From Lingula anatina (taxonomy: Eukaryota; Brachiopoda; Lingulata; Lingulida; Lingulidae): DNA of 64,000 nucleotides. Every line of letters begins with the position of its first letter. Position 1 is the first letter of the stretch. Where the stretch lies: the NCBI RefSeq assembly GCF_001039355.2, contig NW_019773992.1:98585-162584 (forward strand), read 5' to 3'. The notes under the pieces are model-generated. The model searched no databases. It saw nothing but the letters and a program-made list of their open reading frames with translations, and was not told the origin of the DNA. Positions 1 to 17,979 of this stretch are shown here, in pieces. The position numbers and the translations under genes were made by a program.

Positions 1-640
1 TTCCTAAACGTACGGTTTTTTGTTAAAATCTCTTAAGAGATAGTTTCTGGTGACCTACTTAAAACCGCGGGAAAAGCAGACAGCAACAACACTATATAAC
101 AATATTATAAGATTCATAAGATATGTTCGTCTTTTTGCTCAAAATGCATTTATATTACCCTGAGTGTTAAATATATACCTTGTGATGGAGTCGCTTTTAC
201 TAACTCTGAAGACCAGCGGCCATGAAAGTTTTCCATCAATCAAATAGAACTGCTCCGCAGTGAAAATCCAGTTGAATGTCATCAGACCAAAATAAAACGT
301 AAAACAAATGTAATTCTGCTTTATTAAATTTTATTTGCTGTATTTAAGATGTAAAATGAAAAAATAAATAATATTCCTCGGAAAGAAAAGATATATCCAA
401 TGTTTTTGTATTTTTTGCTTATCAAAGACCATTTAGTCCTGAGATATACACGTGCACAATACATGTGCTTGCCGTGTGCCAAATTTGACAGCTACACTGT
501 ATGCCCGATACCACTATAAGGGCTGCGCAATGGCTACACGAAAATAAGTTTTTACAGCAGAATGTTGCTTGTATTGTGGCACTAGATATTTTCTGCTAGA
601 TATTTTCAATTCAAACTTCTAACTCCGTGTCAGGCACTTT
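1..640. other. AT-rich flank, no gene recognised
   Basis: No open frame with protein-like composition, splice-flanked exon or repeat that I recognise on either strand. It may belong to a long intron or to intergenic DNA on the left. Confidence 0.5.
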
Positions 641-1110
641 AATTGCTTCTTGTCTCGCCTGCACGAGACTTCAGCGCAAGGCGGGAAAGGCAGCTCCAGG
701 CGGTCAAACCTGTGACGTACGAGACTTATGACTTCCAAATATGGATCCAGGCGGACACAGCTGTGACGTGTGACTTCCAAATATGGAAGCGCCCCAGGCA
801 GAATTTTGAAGAAGAACGCCCCCGAGTTGCCAGAGCCCGAGTCGCTAGAGCCTGGTATTGCGACATGGGTTATATATGAAATCAAGATCGAGCTGGCAAT
901 ACCGGAATCTAGAACCTAGGGTAATTTATATCTACAATGTGTGCAATTCTGGGCTTTTCGTTATCCGACGCACTGTACAAAAACTCGCAACTTACGTCTG
1001 AGGGTTTCCCGCCATGTTATTTTGGTCTCGAATGGACGCGAGAATCCGCGTGACACCTAAACGTCATTGGCAACGGATGCACTTGTCGACCGCGAAAAAA
1101 GGGATCGAAC
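640..1110 (+). promoter_or_regulatory. CpG-richer putative promoter with duplicated CArG and CRE-like motifs
   Basis: This block is clearly richer in CpG than its surroundings. It carries two perfect CArG boxes (ccaaatatgg, SRF-type) at 735-744 and 777-786, each preceded by TGACGT (CRE half site) at 713-718 and 764-769. The CArG boxes overlap an ACTTCC Ets-like motif, so a motif pair has been duplicated in tandem. A TATA-like tatatatgaa lies at 871-880, and an inverted CCAAT (attgg) near 1066. These orders resemble serum-response-type promoters. No coding exon is visible downstream on the plus strand before the TRIM genes, so the target gene is unknown. Motif matches alone do not prove function. 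Confidence 0.35.
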
Positions 1111-1580
1111 GCCCAAGTGACAAGCACAGATCTTAGTTTTACTCAATAACAGTCGTTTTAGTGGGAAAATGCAATTTCCAGGCATTGTTTACAATGTATT
1201 TCTTGCGGAATTTTGAATCTCAAAGGAAGAGTTATTATTGCTTTAAATTGCATCATTTCCATAGGGGATCAGTGGCTCATTTTTCTTCAAAGTACATGAT
1301 ATTGGTTTGTGTATATCAGAGTACAGTTTACTGAAGTCAAGTACCTCTAACTTCTCTATCAGACTCATAAAATGTACACTGCCTATGATATAGGCAATAA
1401 CACTGGCTATTTCTGTGGTGAATTCTCCCTCATCAAACCTTCCATTAGCAACAAAAAGTTTCAGTATGTGTTACTATTTGTTAGTATAGGTTTAATTTTC
1501 TGTGGTAAGTCAACAGATGAACTGCATCAAAACATTAGTATTGTTAAATATATTTTATCTGAATTCAGTAACAGCTGCAT

Positions 1581-3422
1581 TTATTGTAAGTACTGAAATG
1601 TCTTAATTTGTCCCTCTGCCTCTGCTACCACAAGCTGGCCAGCAGGGTTGATGGCTAATGCTGCAGGATGCTTCAACCCATCATTTTTAGTAGCAATGTA
1701 TCTGATAAGCTCTCCCTGTGGACTCAGTGCCACTATTCTGTGGTTATCACTGTCAGCAATGAAGATGTGACCATAGCTGTCTGTGCACACTCCACATGGT
1801 ACAGCCAGCTGACCATCACCACTACCCTCTGTGCTGCCATACTGGCACAGCCAATCACCAGTAGGTGACAGCACATGTACACAGTGTTCATAATTGTCTG
1901 ATATCACAATGTTATCATTCACACTGTTCACTGTGATGAACTCTGGGTTTTCACACATATTGAGTGGAATAGTGTTCAGGAGCTGTCCATTGTCTGCATG
2001 GAATGTGAAGATGGACCTCTTTTCCACGTCACAAACCATCACATGACCTTGTCTGTTCAGCGTAATACCCCGTGGATCCTTGAGGTGGCTCTGGCCCATG
2101 GTTGTCACCTGCTGACCTCTGGTGGAGTACACTTGGACACATCTGTCACCCCGTGATGTTATATACATGTGACCAGTCTGTGACACAGCCACATCACATG
2201 GATTGTTTACTTTAATGTCAAACTTAAATTCTCCATTATGTGTGAACAATTTTGTTCTGTCATTCCCTCTCATTACCAAAAAATAATATGAATCCACAGC
2301 ATATGTATATTGCTCATCAATGGCCAATCCAGTTACGAACATTCTTGCTTTGTCATCTTTCAGCTGAGCACTGAAGGCATGTACATACCTTGCCTTCCGT
2401 AAGAAAACAGGAGTATGCAGTGCAGAACTTGGGTTTGTTCCCTGTCCAGCTAATACAGATTGTGACTCTACTGTCACCTGTCCTAACATGGCTATCATTC
2501 TGGTCACAGATATCTTACCGGGGCTGTAGGATATCTGTGCTGGTGTGTCTGGAGTTGGTACAGGTGTTTTCTCCATTAATGCCAATCTTTCTATTAGAGG
2601 TTTTGCGTGAACCATGACATCAGAGTCGGTGCCATTAGTGATAAGTTCCTGGGCAAAGTCACAGGCACTGTGCAAGGAGCCATGGTGAAGTTCAAGTATG
2701 TCCTTGTTGGCCTCATTCTGCTTCTTTCTGACATCATAAGCAGAATTCACTTCTGATATCAGTGTCACTTCCCTCTGGTCAATCAAGTTGCGCATGCTCT
2801 GAGATTGTTTTTGGATGTTTTCGACAGTGGCTACCCTGATTTGAGAGTCCCTTGATTCACTGACTGTTCCCATGGCAACTGCCTCTTTAAACCTGTTCAA
2901 TGTTTTCATGGTTTTCACAAGAGCAACTTTAATTTTATCTCTGTTGCCTTTTGCAACTTGCTCTACTGATGAAATGCGATGCCCATTATGTTCTGTTATT
3001 ATACATTCACAACATATAACAGTATTGTCATCTTCACAGTAAAATTTCAGTTCATTATTAGCATGTATCTCACAACAGATGGTCATCAGTGCAATGCCCT
3101 GTGTCACACTTTTAACATCAGTTTCTTCACTTGGAGATGGTACTTCCTGCTTCTGTCTCTGACTCAGAAGCTCTTTTGTTGTGTGAACACGGAAATCTTT
3201 TTTCAGTTTCACAAGTCCCTCTCTAGTGAAATTTATCTCTTCTCTACAAAGTGGGCACTGAAATGTCCCATCTTGATTTGTGGTCCGTGTAGCATGGTCA
3301 GATATACAACCATAGCAAAATGTATGGTAGCAAGGCAGCACACGGGGGTCCTCATACTCTCCCAGACAGATGCTACATGTCAAGAGATCATCTGTGAAAG
3401 CTGCTGCTAGTGCTTCTGCCAT
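1581..3422 (-). CDS. TRIM-NHL E3 ubiquitin ligase, intact single exon (T1)
   Basis: A 613-residue protein, probably a cytoplasmic RING E3 ubiquitin ligase. The RING is C3HC4 with C16, C19, C31, H33, C36, C39, C56 and C59. One B-box type 2 follows with C117, H120, C129, D132, C137, C140, H145 and H148, then a helical coiled-coil region at about 155-255 and a linker. The NHL propeller covers about 345-613, with repeats such as GITLNRQGHVMVCD and GVCTDSYGHIFIADSDNHR. No filamin domain separates the coiled coil from NHL, unlike TRIM2/3/71, so the layout is TRIM32-like. The start is the conserved MAEALAAAF shared by the paralogues. A possible poly(A) signal (AATAAA on the minus strand) overlaps the stop codon, unlike in the other copies. 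It is intronless and sits in the same orientation as the other copies. The substrate is unknown. Confidence 0.95.
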   Translation of the reverse strand: MAEALAAAFTDDLLTCSICLGEYEDPRVLPCYHTFCYGCISDHATRTTNQDGTFQCPLCREEINFTREGLVKLKKDFRVHTTKELLSQRQKQEVPSPSEETDVKSVTQGIALMTICCEIHANNELKFYCEDDNTVICCECIITEHNGHRISSVEQVAKGNRDKIKVALVKTMKTLNRFKEAVAMGTVSESRDSQIRVATVENIQKQSQSMRNLIDQREVTLISEVNSAYDVRKKQNEANKDILELHHGSLHSACDFAQELITNGTDSDVMVHAKPLIERLALMEKTPVPTPDTPAQISYSPGKISVTRMIAMLGQVTVESQSVLAGQGTNPSSALHTPVFLRKARYVHAFSAQLKDDKARMFVTGLAIDEQYTYAVDSYYFLVMRGNDRTKLFTHNGEFKFDIKVNNPCDVAVSQTGHMYITSRGDRCVQVYSTRGQQVTTMGQSHLKDPRGITLNRQGHVMVCDVEKRSIFTFHADNGQLLNTIPLNMCENPEFITVNSVNDNIVISDNYEHCVHVLSPTGDWLCQYGSTEGSGDGQLAVPCGVCTDSYGHIFIADSDNHRIVALSPQGELIRYIATKNDGLKHPAALAINPAGQLVVAEAEGQIKTFQYLQ

Positions 3423-3639
3423 TTCTGAATGTCTTTTTTAATGGTACAAGTTATATAGAAATGTTATTGATTGAATCACTTAGTCAAAAGATTCTCAATT
3501 CCCTATTAACTTCCTTGCACTGATAACACTTATTAATAACACATATTACTCAGCCTACCCAGTGACTGGCCTACTGTCAAGATGATTTCGATGCAATCCC
3601 TGAAAATGTCCTTTTTTCTTCTTGTCCCTTTTAGAACTG

Positions 3640-3740
3640 CTCAAGGTAAATGAAAATATGTCATCTGTTTATTACCTGACGTTGACCTGCCCATAGCAAC
3701 TGTCAGGTCAATATGAGCACCCATTGTGTATTGACTGGTG
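3640..3740 (-). promoter_or_regulatory. Conserved TRIM upstream module of T1 (TATA-like plus TGACC repeats)
   Basis: About 250 bp upstream of the T1 start, the minus strand carries a TATA-like TAATAAAC (plus strand tttatta at 3668-3674). It is preceded by AGGTCA/GTCAGG-type half sites (plus strand cctgacgttgacctg). The same arrangement recurs upstream of T2, T8 and several dead copies, which is why I read it as the core promoter. No transcript start is visible from sequence alone. Confidence 0.45.
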
Positions 3741-4315
3741 ATCGATAAAGTCGTATTGTATTAACTCTTAAGCTCAGGTTATAGAAATAGAGCCATCGAT
3801 CAGATATATGTATTTTTGTTCTTGGTTTGTGTGAAATAAATCTCCTTGGTTATCATGGCCTTTTTGATGAAAGTTTTCCTGTCTATAAGTTTACATTATA
3901 AATTTAAACTGCATGTTTTTAACACAGTACATGTAATTGCAATGTACTGTATTTACTCTGAGACTCCTTTTCTTATCTACTAGGCAGATAAATATAAGTT
4001 TACTGTTTATTTCTTAAGCTGACCTGGCAAAGAGAAGATTGAAAGGAATAATGCAGCTTGTTGTTTCATGACACAGTTGCATTATGTTTCCACTAAGCTT
4101 AAGCTAAGGTTAAAGAAATAAGTTCAACAAAGCGTGTACATTTGATTTCTGTTTTGCTGTGTGAAAAAAAAAAAAAAAAAGCAGTGTGCCCCGTTCAGGT
4201 GACAGGTGCTTCCTTTGTGCTTTTATATAGAATTATTATAGGGAACACTGTGTGCTTCTTGATAGCAGAAAGACTTAAAAGGAGGCAGTTGCCTATTTCA
4301 ATTTTGAGGGACTAC

Positions 4316-4529
4316 CACCCCATTCTCGTAGATTAGATCGACCTACATTGGATCGACCTAACCCCGTGGGGGTTCACGCTAAATAGCTGTCAGCCGGGCG
4401 GACACGAAAGTTAATTACCCCTTAAAGCTTGTAGTAGGCGGGGACAGACACTTAAGGGGGATTATCTGACAGTAATCTAGTGAGACTCCCCGCGGTGATA
4501 GATCGATCTAAAAGTTGTGAGAACAGAGC
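4316..4529. mobile_element. Foldback MITE (gatcgatc family), copy with empty-site evidence
   Basis: A 214-bp nonautonomous element whose two halves are imperfect inverted repeats, with TAGATCGA/TCGATCTA near each end and AATTACCCC at the centre. It is flanked by ctac at 4312-4315 and 4530-4533. The paralogous flank upstream of T2 (near 8640) reads gggactactgtatcac without the element, which is a clean empty site. This fixes the boundaries and supports a 4-bp target duplication. There is no coding capacity. The transposase family is not identified. Confidence 0.75.
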
Positions 4530-4533
4530 CTAC

Positions 4534-5895
4534 TATATCACACTATGTAAGCGTTGTAACCTATGAGTCGATATGGAATGACACAGCCCTCTTTATTACT
4601 GTATATTTGACTTTTATTTTTACTTCTGGGCTCGACATATGTGTTGCCGTGACCGTACCGTAAACAACTCGGAAACTGTCTTGGAGTATATAATGTCTTT
4701 TTACTGCATAAATAAACGTGAACAGTAACTAAATTGAGTTGATTTGAACTAAAACTTATGAAAACTAATGAAAACATAAAACTATATGATCCCGGAGACC
4801 CGTGTTGCTGAAACTGAAAATGTAAGGGCGGGATCTCAACTATATACCCGAGTGTCATGTGACACGAACACATCTCATCGACTGCTCGCACTTATCACTG
4901 CTCCACGTGTTGCAGTTACAATATGTACTGGCATTACTAGCCGGGTACATGTGATTTTTTTTTTTTTTTTTTTTTTTTTTTGTCATTGGGCAACTAAAAT
5001 TTTAGTCATACTTGCTTGAAAAATCAAGTTTGGGTCCCTCTAGCACATGTTACTTTCGCCGGATGTGAAAATAATTTGACTCTGGAGGAGATAGGTAATT
5101 AGATTTGTAGTTCCAAATACGAATAATATTTATTGCATTGTTATTAAGCATACGTCTGTCTGTTTTTGACTGCAATATCAACTTCTATCAATAGCATGAA
5201 ATTATTCCCCAATCAAACTTTCAATGAGCATTTAACTGTTTTCAGACTATTTAATAATAAAAATTATTTAATTGTATAGGTGTTTTACATGTGAAAAATA
5301 TTTTAAAGGCCTCATTGGGTGTTATATGTGTGAAGCATAACTATAATACTAAGAATGCATGTGCAAAAATGAAGCAAAATAAGTTCTATTTAAAAAAAAA
5401 CATCATTACAACCTGTGTTTCATACAACAAGAGATTTATGGTATAAGTTGTTTTGTAAAAACTTGCACCGTGTCTGTAAGAGTCTGAAAAAATATTGAAT
5501 TTTCCTTTCAAAAGAAATGTTTTAACCAAAAAAAAATAGATAAAATAATAACAATAATAATAATAAATAAATAAAAGGAATAAAATAAAAAAAATAGATG
5601 CATCATTTTGAACCAACTTGTAGTAATGTACCAGTTTTTCTTATAGTCCATGTGACAGCTTTGATGCCTTGTTTTAAAGATTGTATCAGTTTCAATATGG
5701 ATACATGTATAATTGTAAACAGTATTATGATATATTAAATTGAATAAAGTTTTTCTTCCACTCTGCTATATTAGCTGTCCATAAGACAAACCCATGTTCT
5801 GGTTTCTACAACCTGTTATCCTCATTATCAGTGATAACACAAAGTTTGATCAGCAATTAGATGTATTTTCACCATTTTCACAAAGTGATCAGTAT
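4534..5895. other. Spacer between T2 and T1, low-complexity tracts
   Basis: Contains a long T tract (about 4953-4981), a stretch of A/T-only low complexity (about 5525-5600) and the 3' flank of T2. I see no gene. Open frames here have homopolymer composition and no splice or family support. Confidence 0.5.
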
Positions 5896-7782
5896 TTACT
5901 GTAAGTACTGAAATGTCTTAACCTTGCCCCACTGTTCTGCTACCACCAGCTGGCCGCCAGGGTTGATGGCTAATGCTGTTGGACGCTTCAACCCGTCAGA
6001 CTGAGTGGCAATATATCTGATAAACTGTCCCTGTGGACTCAGCACCACTACCCTGTGGTTAAGAAAATCAGCAACGAAGATGTGACCGTAGCTGTCTGTA
6101 CACACTCCATGTGGTTCCCTTAGCTGACCAACACCACTGCCTCGTGTACCATACTGGTACAGCTGATCACCACCAGGTGACAGCACATGTACACAGTGGT
6201 TATCCCTATCTGATATCACAATGTTATCATTCAAACTGTTCACTGCTATGTGCATTGGGCCTGCACACATACTGAGTGGAATAGTGTTCATGAACTGTCC
6301 ACTGTCTGCGTGGAATGTGAAGATGGCTTTCTTTTCCATGTCACAAACCATCACATGACCCTGTCTGTTCACTGTAATACCACATGGCTTCTCCTGGCCC
6401 ATGGTTGTCACCTGCTGACCTCTGGTGGAGAAGACTTTCACACATTTGTCAGCCCATGATGTTATATACAGGCGACCAGTCTGTGACACAGCCACATCAA
6501 AGGGTCTGTTAGGTTTAATGTCATATTTAAACTCTCCAGTATGCGTGAATGTTTTTGTTCTTTCATCTCCATTATCTACAACAAACACTTTCTCTCCATC
6601 TGTGGCTACCCCAGAAATGTACATTACTCTATCATCTTTCAGCTTAGCATTGAAGGAATTTACACATTTTGCGTTCTCCAAGAAAACAGGAGGGCAGGGT
6701 CTTGATTTTGGAATTGTTCCCTGTCCAGCCAATGGAGGTTGTGTCTGTACTGTCACCTGTCCAAACATGGCTTCCAGTCCGGGAGAATGTGGTGGAGACC
6801 TTGGATACGTTCCGGCCAATGGAGTTTGTGGCTGCACCGCCACCTGCCCTAACATGGCTTCCAGTCCTTCAGCAAATATCTCACCAGGACTGTAGGATAT
6901 CTGTGCTGGTGTGTCTGGAGTTGGGAGATGGGTTTGCTCCATTATTTTCAATCTGTCTCTCAAAGCTTTTGCGTGAACCATGATATCAGAGTCAGTGCCA
7001 TTTGTAACCAGTTGTTGGGCAAAGTCACAGGCACCTTGCAAGGAGCCATGGTGGAGTTCAAGAATGTCCTTGTTTGCCTCATTCTGCTTCTTTCTGACGT
7101 CATAAGCGGAATTCACTTCAGATATCAATATTTCCTTCCTCTCATTTAGCAACCGAACAATTTGCTGGGCTTGGTTTTCAATCTCATTGATAATGACTTC
7201 CCTGATACGAGAGTCCTCTATTTCATTGGCTGTTTCCTTGGCAACTGCAGCTTCAAACCTGTTCGCAGTCTTCATGGTTTTAGCTAGATCACCTAGGAGG
7301 TTTTCTCTGTTGATTTCTGCAACTTTGTCAACTGATGAAATGCGATGTCCACTATGTTCTGTTACTATACACTGGCCACATATAACAGTATCGTCATCTT
7401 CACAGTAGTATTTTACTTCTTTATTAGGATGTTTCCCGCAACGGGTGGTCGTCTTTGCAATTACCTGTGTCACTGCTGCTGCATTGGTCTGTTCTTCTTC
7501 TAATACCGGTTTGTCTACTTGCTGCTGGGTTATGATATCCTTGGCCTTGCCAAAGACCAAGTTCTTTTTCAGTTGATTTAGTCCACCAGCTGGAATCTGG
7601 GTCTCTTCTCTACAAATTGGACAAGTAAATGTCTGGTTTGGAGTAAGAGATCTTTGGGCATGATCAGATATACAACCATAGCAAAATGTATGGTAGCAAG
7701 GCAGCACACGGGGATCCTTATACTCTCCCAGACAGATGCTACATGTCAATATATTCTCTTTGATATTTGCTGCTTGTGCCAT
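5896..7782 (-). CDS. TRIM-NHL E3 ubiquitin ligase, intact single exon (T2)
   Basis: A 628-residue paralogue of T1 with C3HC4 RING (CSICLGEYKDPRVLPCYHTF), B-box 2 (CGKHPNKEVKYYCEDDDT), coiled coil and C-terminal NHL ending KTFQYLQ. The frame is open further upstream to 7851, but only through a GTG codon. The ATG at 7782 aligns with the paralogue start MAxA and has the same leader cagatATGgc, so I use it. The linker before NHL contains an internal duplication: GLEAMLGQV and GLEAMFGQV, each followed by a PLAG motif (about 6725-6880). That makes this protein longer than its relatives. No stops or frameshifts are seen. Confidence 0.94.
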   Translation of the reverse strand: MAQAANIKENILTCSICLGEYKDPRVLPCYHTFCYGCISDHAQRSLTPNQTFTCPICREETQIPAGGLNQLKKNLVFGKAKDIITQQQVDKPVLEEEQTNAAAVTQVIAKTTTRCGKHPNKEVKYYCEDDDTVICGQCIVTEHSGHRISSVDKVAEINRENLLGDLAKTMKTANRFEAAVAKETANEIEDSRIREVIINEIENQAQQIVRLLNERKEILISEVNSAYDVRKKQNEANKDILELHHGSLQGACDFAQQLVTNGTDSDIMVHAKALRDRLKIMEQTHLPTPDTPAQISYSPGEIFAEGLEAMLGQVAVQPQTPLAGTYPRSPPHSPGLEAMFGQVTVQTQPPLAGQGTIPKSRPCPPVFLENAKCVNSFNAKLKDDRVMYISGVATDGEKVFVVDNGDERTKTFTHTGEFKYDIKPNRPFDVAVSQTGRLYITSWADKCVKVFSTRGQQVTTMGQEKPCGITVNRQGHVMVCDMEKKAIFTFHADSGQFMNTIPLSMCAGPMHIAVNSLNDNIVISDRDNHCVHVLSPGGDQLYQYGTRGSGVGQLREPHGVCTDSYGHIFVADFLNHRVVVLSPQGQFIRYIATQSDGLKRPTALAINPGGQLVVAEQWGKVKTFQYLQ

Positions 7783-8039
7783 ATCTGATTGTCTCTTTGT
7801 TAGTTTACAAGGTGTAGAAAGCTGGTTGTGGTGCCTTTGGGATTGAATCACTCAATTTTAAGAAGTGTCAACGAAATATTATTTTCCTATTTTTATCCTG
7901 GCGCTGCAGCTTTGATGACACTAATACCTCAGTGTTTACTTTAACTGGCTTACTGTCATGTCAGTTTTTTCTCTCAAATCACTTTAGATTTGTGCATTCC
8001 CTGAAATATGTGTCCTGTTTCTCCTTCTCTCTTTTACAA

Positions 8040-8105
8040 CTGCTCCAAAGTAGAGAAAACTATTGCGTCTGTTTATAACCTGACGCTGACCTAACCCAAG
8101 CATCT
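8040..8105 (-). promoter_or_regulatory. TRIM upstream module of T2 (TATAAA plus TGACC repeats)
   Basis: The minus strand carries TTATAAACAGACGC (plus strand tttata at 8072-8077), 290 bp upstream of the T2 start, directly preceded by AGGTCAGCGTCAGG. It is the clearest version of the array-wide module and the only one at an intact gene with a perfect TATAAA. Its role as the core promoter is inferred from conservation and position. Confidence 0.5.
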
Positions 8106-8449
8106 GCTGGGTTACGACACAGTTTATGTTGTCAGGTGGGGCAGATGTATGAAGCTTACTCTTAAGCTTATTTTTTACAAATGGAGCCAATTATGTTTGG
8201 CTTTGTTTGAAAGAGACCTCTCCAGTATAAGTGGCTGACACTAGTATTTAATAAAGGGCGCTTTTGAAAAAAGTTTCTTTATTTTTGTTTTGTTATTGTT
8301 ACACATAATACCTGTTTTATGCAGTTTGTAATAAGTTAATTGTCTATTTCATAAGCTGACCTCACTGTGGCAAAGAGCAGACTGAAATAATAATGAAGTC
8401 TCTTGTTTGGCGACACAGATGTATTGTGTTTCCTCTAAGCTCGGGTTAA

Positions 8450-9290
8450 AGAAATAAGTTCAACAAAGCGTGTACATATGATTTCTGTTCTGCTATATGT
8501 GAAAGAAAGAACCCAGTATGCCCCTGTTCAGGTGACAGGTGCTTCCTGTGTGACTTTATATATGGAAATATTATAGGGAACACTGTGTACCTTGCAATAC
8601 CAGAAAGACTTAAAAGGAGGCAGTTGCCCATTTCAATTCTGAGGGACTACTGTATCACGCTATGTAAGCTTTTTGTTATTTATCTTCATGTTGTTTATCC
8701 ATCCTTTTTATACCAGTAGCCTTACTTCATATGCTTGAGGTGCTGTGATTTGTCTCTGGATGAGTTGATATGGCATGACCTAGCCCTCTCTATCTCCATA
8801 TACTCTATTACCACCGAAAAGCAGGTTAGGTTTTTTTTTCTTTTTTGTATTCAGATTTTGATTATATTTTCACTAATGATTTGATTTCCGAGAGGATACA
8901 AGTTACCACTGAGACACAAGTAGCGATAATTAGGTCTTTGATATATTATTTTCAAGCAGTGGCATGACCACTTCCAGTTATGCTAAGTAAATAGACCAAA
9001 ATCTAAACAATGGAAGACATTGGTTGGTGACCTAATCAGTGCATAGAAAGAAAACTGATCAGCTGTAAAGTGACCTGACCTCTTACACATGTAGGAGATC
9101 GGGGCTCTGAGGGTTTTTTCTAGTTTAAATTATTTATATTGTTATACATTTTTTCTATTTTTCTTTCAGTAGCGGCTTATCTCCATCTACAACATTTGTC
9201 TGTTTATATTTAACTAGGTTTCACCTGTGTATGTTAATCGAATTAGTTTTTTCATTGTTATGTGTCTGTTCATTTGTTAGCTTTGTTGTC
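8450..9290. other. Spacer between T2 upstream flank and Tc1 element
   Basis: The left part, to about 8800, is collinear with the T1 upstream flank (4110-4316 and 4530-4600), and shows that region without the foldback MITE. The rest is AT-rich with no recognised gene or SMARCD exon. Confidence 0.5.
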
Positions 9291-9292
9291 TA

Positions 9293-10673
9293 CACACACT
9301 GGACAAAAGAAGTGTCACCCCATAACTCAGAGTAATAAAAGTAGGCAGATCTTGGGTACTTATAATGCCTGGTCTACTTATAATGTAACTAATGAGTATA
9401 AAACCGCTATACCATGGAATTGTATTGTTGGTCTTGTACATGTACAGCAAATGTTATTCCTGTCTTCCTCCAATATGGCAAGATACAGGCAATTATCTAA
9501 CGGTTATAGGTGCAAGTTATTAACCTGAAGAGGCGGAATATAAGCATTGTCAGAATATCGATACAATTGAATTGTTCAGTCAGAACTGTGCAGAGGGTCT
9601 GGTCTCGGTATAGAAACACTGGATCAAGAGACAAATTGCCTTTGATGGGTTGTCCAAGAAAAAATACTGGCCGTGAAGACCGACGACTGATTTTGATGTC
9701 CAGGTTGTCAAAGTTCGACACTGCTTGTCAGTTGACAACACAGTGGAACAATTTCACACATAAGAATGTGTCTGTAAAAATTGCTAGGCGTCGGTTACAT
9801 GCTCAGAGAGTGTACAGCAGGGTAGCAAGACTGAAACCTCTTATATCGTTACAAAACATGCAACGTAGAGTATACTAGGGTTAACAGGATCTGGAACTGG
9901 ACAGTTCATGACAATTGGTATTATATATTTTACTGATGAGTGTCGCTTTGGTCTGACCTCTGATGACAGGCGGGTACTATGCTGGCAAACTGCTGGTAAA
10001 GCATTTGAACCACATGCACTGAATTTTCGAACCCGGAGCAGCATATTCATCATGGTGTGGGGCTGCATCAGCATCCATGGCTTGGGCGAATCGATAGTGG
10101 TTAATGGAAACATGAATCACTAGAAACATATCGATGTTTTGGAGTCAGGCTTGCTACCATCTATTACTAACATGTTTGGTGACAGGAATTATCCATTTGT
10201 TCACCAGGATGACAATGCTCCTTGTCACAGGCCCAGAGCAGTTGATTATTGGTTTGACCAACAGGACATTCACAGGGTGATATGGTCTGCCCAGAGTCCG
10301 GATGCAAACATAATAGAAAATGTGTGGAATGATATGTCAAAACTTTTTACAAATGCCCGTCTAACCAGCAGAGAAACTCTGTTATATTCAGTGTTTCATG
10401 CTTGGGCCAGCATAAGCCCTGAACGCATCAGACAATTATATGAAACCTTGGTAGACTGGCACCTATTATTAGGTCACGTTGCTATGCCACTAAGTACTAA
10501 TTTTGGACTTGAAACTGCATATTTTGGTAGAATGTATATTTTGTTCTCATTTTGTGTTTTTTTGTGAAATTTGATTTTAATAAAATGATACCAGGAGCAT
10601 ATCATTCCACAGTCATTTATCTCCCCCATAGTATTGGCTCAGTAGGGGTGACACTTCTATTGTCCAGTGTGTG
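9293..10673 (+). mobile_element. Tc1-type (DD34E) DNA transposon with intact terminal repeats
   Basis: A 1381-bp element bounded by inverted repeats of about 29 bp (left CACACACTGGACAAAAGAAG, right complement CACACACTGGACAATAGAAG). TA target duplications lie at 9291-9292 and 10674-10675. The interior is a broken transposase on the plus strand (separate entry). It is inserted in a SMARCD intron and ends 27 bp before the exon at 10701. Matching ends with a dead transposase mean it cannot move by itself but could be mobilised by a relative. Confidence 0.93.
9475..10530 (+). pseudogene. Broken Tc1-type transposase
   Basis: Homologous frames run in order: N-terminal MARYRQLSNGYR near 9475, a helix-turn-helix region (NCSVRTVQRVWSRYRNTGS) at 9510-9878, then catalytic parts at 9908-10123 and 10139-10530. 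The DDE residues are visible: D in YFTDECRFG, D in HQDDNAPCH, and E in SPDANIIENVW, with exactly 34 residues between the second D and E. At least two frameshifts (near 9505 and between 9878 and 9908) and stops near 9876 and 10121 inactivate it. In the family, the enzyme cuts and pastes at TA sites. Confidence 0.9.
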
Positions 10674-10700
10674 TAGTTGTGTTTTATTCTGTTCTTCCAG

Positions 10701-17979
<7,279 letters not shown>

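Noticed and set aside
619-885. Overlapping ORFs in the CpG-richer block
   Set aside because: Both strands are open by base composition; neither resembles a known protein or the missing SMARCD N-terminus.
6425-7149. Plus-strand frames over T2, and similar ones over T1, T8 and T12
   Set aside because: Antisense shadows of the TRIM coding sequence; their similarity to each other only reflects the sense genes.
7783-7851. N-terminal extension of T2
   Set aside because: The upstream frame opens with GTG, not ATG, and has no counterpart in paralogues. The conserved start is at 7782.
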